From NCBI GenBank assembly GCA_963281255.1, contig OY725498.1, positions 248,001 to 312,000 on the forward strand: a stretch of DNA of 64,000 bases, read 5' to 3'. This DNA comes from Aphrocallistes beatrix (lineage: Eukaryota; Porifera; Hexactinellida; Sceptrulophora; Aphrocallistidae). Below the pieces are notes generated by a model that did no database searches, had not been told where the DNA came from, and worked only from the letters and a program-made list of their open reading frames with translations. Positions 1 to 10,085 of this stretch are shown here, one piece after another. Within the stretch, counting starts at the first letter, position 1. Every line of letters begins with the position of its first letter. The position numbers and the translations under genes are program-made.

Positions 1-6
1 TTAGGA

Positions 7-109
7 TTCAGCTGTGTTATCATGGAGGATTGGTTAGCTAGCATTCAGTTGTGTTATTATGGAGGATTGGTTAGCTAGCATTCAGCTGTGTTATCATGGA
101 GATTGTTAG
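7..109. repeat. 37-bp tandem repeat (about 2.8 copies) at an exon boundary
   Basis: Units begin at 7, 44 and 81 with TTCAG(C/T)TGTGTTAT and each carries ATGGAG. The last unit runs straight into the first coding exon of the plus-strand gene and ends in GTTAG, which could be a 3' splice site. The repeat has therefore copied a possible start codon or acceptor context three times. Confidence 0.85.
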
Positions 110-710
110 GTTCAGACGCTGGGACGAGCACCACGCTACCATCCTGGAGGAGCAAGGACGCAGGAAGAGACACATCGACGAAGAGCGAAAGAAGAACAAA
201 GCTAAGCGCGAGAAGTTATTCCGCATTCTCCAGAACCGCCAGGAAGCCACGCACCAGCGCCTGCTGGAGAGGAACCACGGAGAGGTGGAGGAGCTGTACC
301 ACGAGGCCAACGCCAGAGAGCAGCGGTGGATCGAGAAGAGGAGCCGCGCCGTCCACGACTGGCAGGAGGAACACGAGCACCTGGCCTACCCCGAACCGCC
401 GCCCCCGCCCCCCATGGGCTGCTTCACCGCGCCCACTGCTTCCCACATGGTTAAGCAGGTAAGAGTCTATCCACGCGATAGCACGGAGTGAGTAGTAGCG
501 TTGTTTATGTTGTGCTGCGTTGTGTAGGTAGAGGAGCAGGAAGAGCTGGAGCAGAGCAAGTACCAGCAGAGACAGAAGAAGGAGAGTGTGAAGCAGGAAG
601 TGCTGGCCAACAAGCGCGCCTGCTGCATCGTGAAGATCCAGGACACCATCTCCCGAGTGCTAGCAGAGAGAGCGATCAGATCCGCCATCGACGTAGTCCT
701 CTCCGAGTAA
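96..710 (+). CDS. Coiled-coil protein of unknown function, two exons (possibly 5'-partial)
   Basis: Exons are 96-458 and 528-710, joined by a 69-bp GT-AG intron (AAGCAG/GTAAGA ... GTGTAG/GTAGAG). Both sides are phase 0 and together encode about 181 residues ending at a TAA at 708-710. The first exon is rich in Glu, Arg, Lys and His and reads as one long charged helix with a seven-proline run near residues 102-110. The second starts with a Gln/Glu/Lys helix and ends in a conserved-looking segment with KRACCIVKIQDTISRVLAER. GC content is much higher than the surroundings, as expected for an expressed exon. I do not recognise the family; the composition resembles ciliary or cytoskeletal coiled-coil proteins, which is only an impression. 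GTTAG at 105-109 could be an acceptor, so upstream exons may lie outside the window. Confidence 0.7.
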
Positions 711-901
711 ATATGTATTATTACCAGTCTGTACTGTCCAATCACTGTTGTACGAGAACATTAAACTGCACTCCACAACCCCAAATGTAGTATAGTACCA
801 CTCATTCCATATATGGAAGAAGTAGCATACCATATAAGGTAATAACCCAGTTAAATAAGATCAGGCATCTGATTTATTAATCGGAGTATACACAAGTCAT
901 G

Positions 902-2140
902 TCAGCTGATAGCGGTTCCTTTCCTGAACACTTCCATCTGTCTCTGGAAGCCCTTGCTGTCGTGCGGAGGCGTTCCTAGCACCTCTCTCCCCTCGAACCC
1001 AACCTCCGAGAGGAGGAACTCTCCGAACCTGTCCGGTCGTAGCTTCAAGGCCTTGAAGTGCTCCCGCATGTGCGGAGACAGCTTGGAGCGTTTGGAGTAG
1101 CCCGAGAATTCCTGGCACTCCAGCAGCAGAATCCCCTCCTCGCTCAGATCCTTGTAGATCCTAACAACAATAACAACAACAACAATATAAACAATTCACA
1201 CCTCTAAGAAGTGACCTACCTTCTGAACAATCTCTTCACACCTCCATCTCCCCAATTCAGATGCACCCACTTAGTGACACTCAGACACAGGATGACGTCA
1301 TACCTAGCTTCTGGCGCGTAGCTGTCCATCTGCTGGTCAGAAGATAGGACGTAGTTCTCAGTTCTGAAACTCAGATTCTGTGGAAACTTCCCAACTTCCG
1401 GTCTATCTTTAGTAACACTACCATATAAGGAGATAGGATATAATCCCTTACTCTTGCTCAGAGAATATTTGAGGGATTTTCTGGCTTTCTTAATCAACTC
1501 TGGATCTATGTCGATTCCCTGAATGAACTGAGGTGTGAAGTCGCGAGCTATTTTTATCGTTATGGCGCCCGAATTGCAGCCAATGTCAAGACACCTTTTA
1601 TTTTCAAACATTTCACTTTTGAAGAATTCTATTCTCGGATCTTTTGAGAATTCCGCATTCCTGTAACCATAGTAACTAGGATAGTTCCCATATATGTAGA
1701 CTGGTTTATTTTTAGTAACAGCCACTTCCGGTTTAGTAGGCACAGGTGTCTCCAGCATCGGTTCCAATCCTAAAAATAGAATCAATTCAGAATGAAATAG
1801 TGACATTTCTAAAAATAGTCCTACCCGTGGTGTCTTCATCAGTGGCAGCTGAGTTGGACACATTCCTGTTCGCTTTCTTCTTCTTGCAGGCCGGGTGTGA
1901 GTCTAAATTTAGCGGATCTCTGGGGTTGACTGGCTCTGCGGTTGGTTCCAGATCGTGAGGTGTTAGTTCCATATTCCCTTCCACGAGACTGTCCCCTGTG
2001 GAGAGACAGAGAGGATCAGTGTCAGAGTGTGAAATGGTCCGCTTTCTCTTCCTCAGCTGGATGTGGATAGGACGGGTGTGTTTCTGTTTACTTCTCTGTG
2101 TGTTGATTGGTTTAGAAGACTCATACACATTGCATGCCAT
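902..2140 (-). CDS. MEPCE: 7SK snRNA methylphosphate capping enzyme (Bin3-type methyltransferase)
   Basis: Three exons: 2140-1825, 1769-1220 and 1160-902. Splice phases agree throughout and give 374 residues. Residues 1-105 form a basic, low-complexity leader. The Bin3 domain follows: YGNYPSYYGYRN near 132-143, the S-adenosylmethionine motif CLDIGCNSGAITI near 165-177, GIDID, then the Bin3 signature CLSVTKWVHLNWGD and, in exon 3, the GGI-like segment GILLLECQEF. In animals this nuclear enzyme O-methylates the 5' gamma-phosphate of 7SK snRNA and stays bound in the 7SK snRNP that holds P-TEFb. The catalytic domain looks complete. The protein is shorter than human MEPCE, mainly in the leader. 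Intron 1 is only 55 bp. The start at 2140 is the first ATG of the open frame. Confidence 0.9.
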
Positions 2141-2436
2141 CTATACTCGACCTAATTCCTATAAGCTGTATCTATAAATAGAAGTGTGAAAAGTATAAAA
2201 TATAATTGCATGTCTGAAGATATTCGTCCAATGGAATTAAGATTAATTTCAGGTGGCAGAGGTGTGAAGTTGTGCCATTTACTAATATACAAACAACATA
2301 TCTAAATATAGAATTACACGTAGGATTTAATAAATCAAATCAAACTTAGTGCCAAATTTAGAACAAATAATTGAATGTTTGAAAAGAAAAGACAAATATT
2401 TATGTAAATTTAAATAACAACAATTATCCTAGCAAC
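2141..2436. other. Intergenic space between MEPCE start and SPRTN end
   Basis: AT-rich, with one AGGTGTGAAG motif near 2262. It should hold the MEPCE promoter and the SPRTN 3' UTR. No gene or clear repeat seen. Confidence 0.5.
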
Positions 2437-5400
2437 CTAATCGGTAGGAAAGCATTTGACACAATCGTTGAAATGTTCCTCAAAAGATTCTTTCTGGAAA
2501 AATCCGTTACAAAACATGCACTCTTGCAAATTCAGAACTTTGCTCGGCGTTGATTGGCTAATCGGCGGTGAGACCAAATAAGGAGAAACCCGGGACGAAT
2601 TCTTCCGTGTGCTATTTTTAGAAGTGGACCGGGTTGTGGCGTGAACTGGTGAGGTGACCATTGGGGAGTGTCTTGATGGAGATTTGGTAGGTGTGAAGAG
2701 AGGAGGGTTTGAATTCATTGGTTCAGGCAGAATGCCGTCATCGGAACTAAGTATCAGAATGGGAGAAGTCGTCAGATCTATTTCCATCCTAGATTTGACG
2801 TCATTGGAACTTTGAGTGCGGATAGTTCCAGTTTGAGAGTAGCCTGACTGCGTATTAGTGCCAAAGGAATGTTCTATAGTTCCGATTCTGTTTTGGAAGT
2901 CATTGGAATTCGGATTGAAAGAAGAGTCGCTAATTATAGCAGGTTGAGGGATATTTTTAGAAAAGTTCTCAGTTTTTTTGTGTGAAGTACTTTTTTCTGG
3001 AACTTTCTTGTCCGGCGAGCGAATTTTCACAAATTTCCCGCCACAAGTGTCCTGATGCGAGCGCCACCAAGTGTCGGCCTTTCCTGGCGCCCGATTGACA
3101 GCTCTCTTCACATATCCGAAATACGGCTGTCTGTACCTATAAATAGAACAGCATTGTATCTATAAATAGAAAAGTATTGTACTTATAAATACAGTAGAAC
3201 TCGGTTAGTATGTACTCGGGATAAGACGTACTTCGGCTTAGTACGTACTTATTTCTCTGAACCAAAATTCTTTTAATTCATATATAGATTCCTATGTAAT
3301 ATCAACTCGGTTAGTACGTACTTACGGATAGTACGTACTTTTTGCCGCTTCCCGAAGGGGTACGTACTAACCGAGTTCTACTGTAGAATAGCATTGTACC
3401 TATAAATAGCATCTATAAATATCTGGAATTGATATTCAGTAAATTTGGTGATACACAAACACGTTTGATTTGATAAGGAAAATAACCAATTGATTCTACA
3501 GTGAAATGAATATATTAATAAACTTGAAGAGAAAAAGATTTCATTGTGAACTGATTTTAATTCTCACAACGACACATTAAAAAGTGGCACAAACCTACAA
3601 GGCCCTTCACACCTCCACCAATGCTTCTTCAGAGACTTCACTTCGTCGTGGAAGGAGTGGTAGATGCTAATATTAGAACTAGACATGGTGTTGATTCTAT
3701 TCTGGTGGTACTGGAACTGGGGTCCATGGTCCGAGTGGTCTCTGTTGTCCTCTGCTATAAATAGCAGCGCGTGGATCATCTCGTGAAGAAGTGTCTCCAC
3801 CAAATCCTTCCTCGGTCTAAACGGAATTCTATTTATAGATCCGGTCAAGCTAAAACAGCTGTTATCTTCAAGGATGATCGATTGGTTGAAATAATCTATT
3901 TATACCAGCTCAGATTCTAAAATACCACGGTCTGTAACGATATTCTATTTATAGATATAGAGATGTGGTTAAGGGTTTATCTAGGAGTATGGTGTTAAGC
4001 CCGAAAGTGTTTAGGAACATTTATAATACAGTCGACTCCGCTTAATAAGGTCACTGTTTAATTGAGTTAACCGCTTAATCGGGACACTTTTGGCTGGACC
4101 GGAATAGCTCTCACACATAGAAGCTAATACAAAATATTTTCGGTTGATTGGGTTCTCCGCTTAATCGGGACAAAATGTCCTCTGACCGATGTGACCCTAT
4201 TAAGCGGAGTCGACTGTGTTATCAAATTTAACCTACACCTCATTAATACGAACACAGATAATATGAAACTCCATAACTCCATCCATGGTCCACTTAATAA
4301 TACAGTAGAATAGGAACAGTATTATATCCCTACGGAATAAAATGCACGTAAATCACTCAGGTTAATACGAAGATATTTCGACCATCCCTGGTTTCGCATT
4401 AATATTAATTAACAAGGTTCCACTGTATATTATAATGCTATTTATAGATTTAGGTGTACAAATGTATGGGTTTGAGACTAGGAGCTTATCTCTGTAGGCT
4501 GTATAGTACCATGGATGGGATTAGGACCATAAACGACTGCTAACATTTCAAGATGATTGATTGGCTGAACTCTATTAAAAGATTCTATTTATATCAGCCC
4601 AGATTCTATAAATATCCACCTGAGAGAAAGTATGGGTCTGGACAGTCGTATGTGACAGAAGTGGGACATTGGGTGGTAGTAGGTGATACCAGCACATGTG
4701 GTCATCTTGGGACTCCATTCCACAGACACTGACCCTAGCAACGAGTTGAAGAACAGCTGATCGAAGTGAGTGAGCAGCTGATGGATGGAAGGAGTTGGAT
4801 CGTGGAGTTCGTAGTAATCGTGTGTCACTTCGTATACAGAAGGTTTTGAAGCGGAATATGGAACTAAAAGGTGTTAGTTTCAGTTACAGAATGTGAAATA
4901 TCTCAGTGGTTCCACGACAATTTGGGGTTGTACGTAAATTCCTAGCTACGCCACTCACGATGTGTTACAAAGTGGATATTCCATAATATTAACCAAGGCT
5001 GGATTCGGTTAACCGCCGTCAATCACGGTTAACGGTTAAGGAAATCTTGGATCGGTTAGCCGATCTGCTATATTTTCTAAATATTTAGACTAATTTCATT
5101 GTTTTTCGATGGAGATTCATGAAAATTACTTTTAAAATTTTGTTATCACAATATTATTATAATTTTTCTAACCAAATAGTATATTTCAAGATCACTGCAA
5201 ATTGTAAATTTTTCAATATCTGGTTAAATATTAGTCTACAAATCCATATTTATACTAATTAATATTGACATCGGTTAACCGGTTAACCGCCCTGGAGGAA
5301 ACCAAAATAACCGACCCCGAATATCGGTTAACCAACCCCAGCCCTGTATAAACATTTTCACACCTGTGTATCTTCCCAAATACACACTTCAACAACCAAA

Positions 5401-6783
5401 GTGTGAAAATATATGAAACAAGTTTGTTTACTCGCCTTGTGTTTGTTGATAGAGTTGTTTATCATCTAAATCATCATATGAAGTGTCAAGTGCGAAATGA
5501 TCAACTTCTTCTTGTAAAGATTCCCTCGCTAGTAGCTCATCCAGCCAATCATCTTCTCTACACGAATAATCCTAATTATAGTAACAATACTTCCAAATTT
5601 AGCAAAACAGTTCTAATTGAATGGAGTATTTATAGAAGTCTGATTGGTCAAATCAACAAATTCGTTAATATTGGCACAAATCAGATTAAGAAACTTATGA
5701 AATTATTCTGGGAGATTAATGGGTTATTTATTGTTCTATTAATAGCAGGATAGGAACTATTACAGAGTCAGGTTAGTCCAGTCCATGGTGTCAGAGGGTA
5801 GCCTAATGGTCTACTGGCATCTCAACTAGTAATCTAACTGAATTGTGAGATATAGTAGATAGTATTGTCACTGGAAAATTGGTCCAGGGGACTAATTTCC
5901 ATGGAATTTTGGTCCTCTGGACCAATTTTCTCGCGGACCAAATTTCCGTGACAGTATTATGCACAGTGGTTATAATACTCGTGAGATAATAGTGAGTAAT
6001 GTCCATATAACAGCGAAGATCGTGAGACACGAGATATGAGAGTTGAAAGGTTTGTATCAGCAGTAACAGCCACTAAACTCTAAGGTCGGATAGGTTCAAA
6101 TTATGTAGAGGAAAATGACTTTTTGGGGGTCATGACTAATTTCCGGGACGGGACAGAACTATCCCGGAAAATCTAGGTACCTAATTTCCCGGACTGGATC
6201 CCGTCCCGGAAATTAGGCATGCCCCTTTTGGGGAATTCGAGATGTGGAAGTGAAGATGGAATCGGTAGTGTTTCCCGCCGAGCGTTAAGCGAGTATTCAG
6301 CTCGCTTAGCTTGAGAATAACCAGATTGTGTTGTGAAATAATGCAATTTTCCCGAATAAACCGCACAAAAATAACAAAATTATCGCGGTTTCCAATAATC
6401 CTGAGGGAAACACTGAATCGATTTCCATTCCCACGGTAACACTGGCACAGTCTGAACCAGGCTTTCATCCAGGCGTACTGGGCGCGACTAGAGGCGCGTA
6501 TTTGGTCCCATGGATCATAATTAGGCGTATGATTTAGGCGCGCGGCATACGCCTACTTAGGCGCGTGGCATAAAACATATATAAAAATGCAGAGTCTAGG
6601 CGCGTAGAAAAATGGTGGCGCCCATTTAGGCGTATGACTTTGGAAAGCTGGATGAAACCCTGGTCTGAACAGCTGACTCACTCACCTATCTGTTTCTGTC
6701 TTGATTCTGATTGGCTGAGTGTCTGGATGAGAGAGGGAGAGAGCGATTGCAAAGTCTAACTGAGAATCATTCTCCTCTGCCAT
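2437..6783 (-). CDS. SPRTN: Spartan (SprT-like DNA-protein crosslink protease)
   Basis: Five exons: 6783-6686, 5557-5436, 4863-4620, 3816-3595 and 3136-2437. All phases agree, giving about 461 residues (human SPRTN is 489). Spartan is a DNA-dependent zinc metalloprotease that cleaves DNA-protein crosslinks at replication forks. The catalytic signature is LLHEMIHALLF (His166, Glu167, His170) with DHGPQF supplying the probable third ligand near residue 185, followed by HWWRCEGPC, YFGYVKRAVNR and the zinc-ribbon end DTCGGKFVKI. The last 25 residues form a UBZ4 ubiquitin-binding finger (CMFCNGFF ... HFNDC). Exon 1 has a UIM-like LDFAIALSLS. The 5557-5436 exon joins the next one only if a GC donor (AAG/GCGAGT at 5435) is used. 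The nearby GT donor breaks the frame. Confidence is high for exons 3-5 and moderate for exons 1-2. Introns are filled with MITEs. Confidence 0.88.
3192..3383. mobile_element. TA-flanked MITE, family CAGTAGAACTCGG (copy 1)
   Basis: Inverted ends CAGTAGAACTCGGTTAGTA and TACTAACCGAGTTCTACTG, flanked by TA on both sides (3190-3191 and 3384-3385). Non-coding, about 190 bp, inside SPRTN intron 4. The TA target and end sequence point to a Tc1/mariner-type non-autonomous element. Confidence 0.85.
4029..4215. mobile_element. TA-flanked MITE, family CAGTCGACTCCGC (copy 1)
   Basis: Long imperfect palindrome with ends CAGTCGACTCCGCTTAATA and TATTAAGCGGAGTCGACTG, in SPRTN intron 3. Other copies lie at 6892, 8166 and 52911, with a fragment at 23272. 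Confidence 0.88.
4248..4433. mobile_element. TA-target MITE, family with CATTAATACGAA / AGGTTCCACTG end
   Basis: It contains CGACCATCCCTGG and ends GGTTCCACTG next to TA. The related copy at 48688-49188 has TTCGTTAATACGAAC, CAGGGATGGTCG and GGTTCTACTG. The left end is eroded. A paralogous stretch near 45330 lacks this insertion. Confidence 0.6.
4994..5346. mobile_element. hAT-like inverted-repeat element
   Basis: The left end CAAGGCTGGATTCGGTTAAC pairs with the right end GGTTAACCAACCCCAGCCCTG, and further CGGTTAACCGG blocks lie inside. Flanks ATATTAAC and TATAAACA are only a weak 8-bp match. No coding capacity. It lies in SPRTN intron 2. Confidence 0.6.
5866..5951. mobile_element. Tiny foldback element
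   Basis: Near-perfect hairpin opening with GTCACTGGAAAATTGGTCC and closing with GGACCAAATTTCCGTGAC. Short AGTATT direct repeats lie on both sides. Lies in SPRTN intron 1. Confidence 0.6.
6128..6224. mobile_element. MULE-like MITE (ends GGGCATGCCTAATTT), copy 1
   Basis: The inverted ends contain CTAATTTCCGGGACGGGAC and its complement ending AATTAGGCATGCCC. Flanks resemble a 9-bp duplication (CTTTTTGGG / CTTTTGGGG). Other copies are at 45632 and 49891. Confidence 0.65.
6458..6662. mobile_element. hAT MITE (ends CAGGCTTTCATCC), copy 1
   Basis: Terminal repeats CAGGCTTTCATCC and GGATGAAACCCTG, with a perfect 8-bp target duplication GTCTGAAC at 6450-6457 and 6663-6670. Interior has repeated TAGGCGCG/TAGGCGTATG blocks. 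Lies 24 bp from the exon 1 donor of SPRTN. Confidence 0.92.
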
Positions 6784-6829
6784 TACAGCTGAGAAGTAAA
6801 CAACAACATGACACATTTATTTATTTATA

Positions 6830-7171
6830 CAGTCAGGGGCGCTTATTGCGAACCACCAGGGGACCAAAAAAATCTGTTTATAATAGAGATAGAGTCGACT
6901 CCGCTTAATAGGGTCACATTTGTCAGAAGACATTTTGCTCCGATTAAGCGGAGAACCATATTAACCGAAAATATTTCTATTAGCTTCTATGTGTGAGAGC
7001 TATTCCGGTCCTGACAAAAATGGCCCGATTAAGCGGTTGACCCTATTAAGCGGAGTTGACTGTACTTCATTTAAGCGAACTTGATTCAATACAAATCCTA
7101 TCTAAAAATGAAATTGGGACCAGGAGGTTAGTTCATAATAAACGAATGTTCATATTAAGCGACCCTGACTG
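6830..7171. mobile_element. TA-flanked MITE (ends CAGTCAGGG), interrupted by another MITE
   Basis: Ends CAGTCAGGGGCGCTTATTG and TATTAAGCGACCCTGACTG, each next to TA. A CAGTCGACT-family element sits inside at 6892-7062, so this one is the older insertion. Between SPRTN exon 1 and the first Rab gene. Confidence 0.85.
6892..7062. mobile_element. CAGTCGACTCCGC-family MITE (copy 2), nested
   Basis: Ends GAGTCGACTCCGCTTAATA and TATTAAGCGGAGTTGACTG next to TA on both sides, inserted into the element spanning 6830-7171. Confidence 0.85.
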
Positions 7172-7297
7172 TATATAAGAAATCCAGCTTATTTATATGT
7201 TAAAAAGCTACAAATATAATAATGCTTTCACGAATACAAACAGGAAATGAATATATATACATATATATATAAATATATATACATAATGAATTCTAAA

Positions 7298-7945
7298 TCA
7301 ACAAGCACATCCAGTGGGTTCTTCAGAATCGTACTTCTGAAGAATGTGCTTAAACTCTTCTTGGACATCTCTGGGAGAGGAACGCTTCACGATTTCATGC
7401 GCCAACTTCTCAAAGGCAAAGTTTACATTTTCTCCTGTGAGAGCGCTTGTCTTGAATTTGTACTCAAACTCAGAAAAGTCTGGGTCTGATTGGAGAGAAT
7501 TGAATGGGACTTTCTGGTTCTTTCCTTCAATGTCCGATTTATTCGCGAGAAAGAAACATATTTCGGCGTCGAAAATATCGATGCTATCCCTCACCTCTTT
7601 AACCCACGATTTCAATTCGCTGTAAGAACTCTGAGAAGTGACGTCATAGACAAACATTATCCCATCAACATTCCTATACAGCGAACGCGTTACTGACCGA
7701 TATTTCTCCTGACCCGCCGTATCCCAAATAATGAATTTGTACGGTGTCTGATTAATAACAACAAATTTCTCAATGTAATCACTGTACAGCACTTTGTGAT
7801 TGGACGTGTCTTGGAAATACCCGTCAGCATATCTCAGTATTAGACTCGTCTTCCCAACGTTAGCGTTTCCAATCAGGATTATCTTGAACGAATGAGGTTG
7901 TAAGGTTGTGTTAGAATGTGGTATGCTGGAGTAGTCACTAGCCAT
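7298..7945 (-). CDS. Divergent Rab-family small GTPase 1
   Basis: Intronless, 215 residues. All G motifs are present: P-loop GNANVGKTS near residue 26, WDTAGQE in switch II, NKSD near residue 134 and TSA. The C-terminus ends GCAC, a Cys-X-Cys geranylgeranylation signal, so it should sit on a membrane. Rab-type switch II follows as KYRSVTRSLYRNVDGIMFVYDV. Rabs recruit effectors that tether and move vesicles; which compartment this one serves cannot be read from the sequence. It is a paralogue of the gene at 8498-9142, with the same orientation and intronless layout, so local duplication or retro-origin is likely. The short 5' leader has TTCACACCT just before the ATG, and an ETS/GC-box cassette lies about 85-110 bp upstream. 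Confidence 0.92.
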   Translation of the reverse strand: MASDYSSIPHSNTTLQPHSFKIILIGNANVGKTSLILRYADGYFQDTSNHKVLYSDYIEKFVVINQTPYKFIIWDTAGQEKYRSVTRSLYRNVDGIMFVYDVTSQSSYSELKSWVKEVRDSIDIFDAEICFFLANKSDIEGKNQKVPFNSLQSDPDFSEFEYKFKTSALTGENVNFAFEKLAHEIVKRSSPRDVQEEFKHILQKYDSEEPTGCAC

Positions 7946-8024
7946 TGCTGAGGTGTGAAAAAGTAATTATAAGTTCTATTTTTAGAATTACATGATACAT
8001 TTAACCTGATTCGGACGAGAAACT

Positions 8025-8088
8025 CATTTCCGGTTAAGTCATTTTGGGCGGGGAAACTCCTAAAGTGCGGGGTATATTCTATAAATAG
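8025..8088. promoter_or_regulatory. Promoter-like cassette: ETS site, AAAATGRC box, GC box, TATAAATA
   Basis: Read on the minus strand: CTATTTATAG, 25 bp, CCCCGCCC-AAAATGAC-TTAA-CCGGAAATGAG. The pieces match an Sp1/GC box, a YY1-like core and an ETS site. The GC box-to-CTATAAATAG spacing recurs at 15994-16057 and 39854-39918. Here it lies 80-145 bp upstream of the Rab 1 start. It may be a real promoter or one copy of a dispersed repeat. Confidence 0.45.
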
Positions 8089-8165
8089 AAAAGACTCCAA
8101 GGCTAATTTAATAGTGATGAAGCATTTTATGTGAATTTTCACACCTTTGATGCTAAAATTAACTA

Positions 8166-8353
8166 CAGTCGACTCCGCTTAATAGGGTCACTGTTTAATC
8201 GGGTCAGCCGCTTAATCGGGACACTTTTGGCAGGACCGGAATAGCTCTCACACATAGAAGCTAATACAAAATATTTCCGGTTAATAGGGTCCTCCGCTTA
8301 ATCGGGGCAAAATGTCCTCTGACCGATGTGACCCTATTAAGCGGAGTCGACTG
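8166..8353. mobile_element. CAGTCGACTCCGC-family MITE (copy 3)
   Basis: Clean ends CAGTCGACTCCGCTTAATA and TATTAAGCGGAGTCGACTG with TA at 8164-8165 and 8354-8355. Between the two Rab genes. Confidence 0.9.
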
Positions 8354-8497
8354 TATTTTCGAATGTTTACAAAGTGTTATTGATAATAATAGAAAAATCT
8401 AAATGCGTATAATGCCATCTTGATTTGAATGAAAATATTAAAAATAAACTCAAATAACAGCTCAGTATGTATAAAATAAACACAAACAATTCTCAAG

Positions 8498-9142
8498 TTA
8501 TTTACAAAAACATCCACTCGTAGCGAACTCCTGTTGTTTCCTATCCATTATACCTCTGTAGTGTTCATCACATGAAACGGAGAAATGTTTCTCCACAATA
8601 TTCTCACACATTCTCTGGAAAGCTTCATCAATTCCTTTTCCGTTCTTCGCACTGGTTTCAAACCTCAAAGTGTAGTCCCTAAACGCAGCTCGATTGTCTA
8701 AGTCGTTGATTGGCCGAGTGAGTTGTAGGCCTACCAGGTCACATTTGTTTCCGAGAACGATGCAAGTGGATGAATCAAAAACGCCATTTTCAACCAACTC
8801 TTTCGTCCAGAATTCTAAAGAATTGAAGGATTCCTCTGAGCTCATGTCGTAGACAAGGAAGATCCCTTTAGCGTTGTGGTAGTGAGACCGCGTTACAGAC
8901 CTATACAACTCCTGGCCAGCAGTATCCCAGATCTTAAACAGATAATTCTTCCCGTTTAGAGACACGGTTCTCTCAATAACGTCGGTTTTCAAAGTCTTAT
9001 GAATGGAAGTGTCGTAGAATGCTCCAGTGGTATATCTCTCTATGATACTTGTCTTCCCCACCCCGGCATTCCCTATTAAGATTATTTTGTTCTCTATCCT
9101 GCTTAGGTGGACCGTGTGAGGCGTAACGCGAATATTAGTCAT
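8498..9142 (-). CDS. Divergent Rab-family small GTPase 2
   Basis: Intronless, 214 residues. G motifs: GNAGVGKTS near residue 23, WDTAGQE, NKCD and TSAK. Switch II reads LYRSVTRSHYHNAKGIFLVYD. The tail ends GCFCK, a Cys-X-Cys-X prenylation-type end. Same strand and layout as the Rab paralogue downstream at 7298-7945, with a MITE between them. The two differ strongly outside the G motifs, so the duplication is not recent. TATAAATAG and a CTTTCCCGCC element lie within 40 bp upstream of the ATG and could be its core promoter. Confidence 0.92.
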   Translation of the reverse strand: MTNIRVTPHTVHLSRIENKIILIGNAGVGKTSIIERYTTGAFYDTSIHKTLKTDVIERTVSLNGKNYLFKIWDTAGQELYRSVTRSHYHNAKGIFLVYDMSSEESFNSLEFWTKELVENGVFDSSTCIVLGNKCDLVGLQLTRPINDLDNRAAFRDYTLRFETSAKNGKGIDEAFQRMCENIVEKHFSVSCDEHYRGIMDRKQQEFATSGCFCK

Positions 9143-9618
9143 TAATTGGGATATAAATAGCTCTAGTTTAGGCGGGAAAGTTCTAAATATAGTAACATTA
9201 AAATGCCTTTATTCATATTAGACCTAGAATTCTGATATATATATAGAATTTGGAGAAAAGATTAATCTGGTATAACTATATCTTTGGAAAGTATTCCTAA
9301 TGCCATACATTCCATTCGAGTATTTCTATTGTCAATGTGAGATTTTTACTTAGCAACCATAAAGCTGGATAAACATGCTCCAAAGGTAGCGACATATGGT
9401 TGCGACAATTCTATAACCACTTGAAACAGAAAATACATTTCATTCAATTACACATAAACCATGATGATAATCCTTCAACAGAGTGTGTGTCTAGCTAAGA
9501 ATAGAATATTGTGTCCTCATTATGAGATGTCTAAGTGGTGCAGACGACACAATTTTTGTCTGTAACCACCAGGTCTAGTGACTGCCATGGAATTAATGAA
9601 ATTGAACGGAGTTAAATA
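9143..9618. other. Intergenic, AT-rich, no gene seen
   Basis: Apart from the TATAAATAG near 9152 that may serve Rab 2, I find no coding or repeat structure. Confidence 0.5.
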
Positions 9619-10016
9619 CAGTGGAACCTGTATATAACGGCCACCCAAGGGACTGGACAAAATTGGCCGTTATACACAGGTGACCGTTATATACAGGTGA
9701 TTGTCTTAATCCCCAAAAGGTATCAACGTAGTGCAATAAATAAGTTTTTAGAAATCCATTACTTGAAGTAATTACATGAACTTGTTTATCGTTCGTAACA
9801 GGTCCTGTAATACACACATAAAAAAGGTGATGGCCGATATAGACAGGTAGTGGCCGTTATACACAGTTTTAATGTCAGTAAGGGACTACAAACGGGTGGC
9901 CGCTGGCCGCGTTGAGCAGGTGACCGCTATACACAGGTTCAATATTATGGAATTTCAGACGGGACTGTTCATTGGTGACCGCTATAGACAGGTGGCCGCT
10001 ATAGCAGGTTCGACTG
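9619..10016. mobile_element. TA-flanked element (ends CAGTGGAACCTG), copy 1
   Basis: Ends CAGTGGAACCTGTATATAAC and ATAGCAGGTTCGACTG with TA on both sides. The interior repeats GGTGACCG(C/T)TATA(C/G)ACAGGT several times. No open reading frame of note. A second copy starts at 52155. Confidence 0.8.
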
Positions 10017-10085
10017 TATTCAGAAAATAAATCATTTGTTTTTATTTACAAAAGAACAACAAATCTAAACAAAGAGTAAACAAAT

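Noticed and set aside
5403-5753. Plus-strand 116-residue frame
   Set aside because: Antisense shadow of the SPRTN exon at 5557-5436.
6181-6468. Minus-strand 95-residue frame in SPRTN intron 1
   Set aside because: Overlaps a MULE-like MITE and has no recognisable domain or fitting splice sites.
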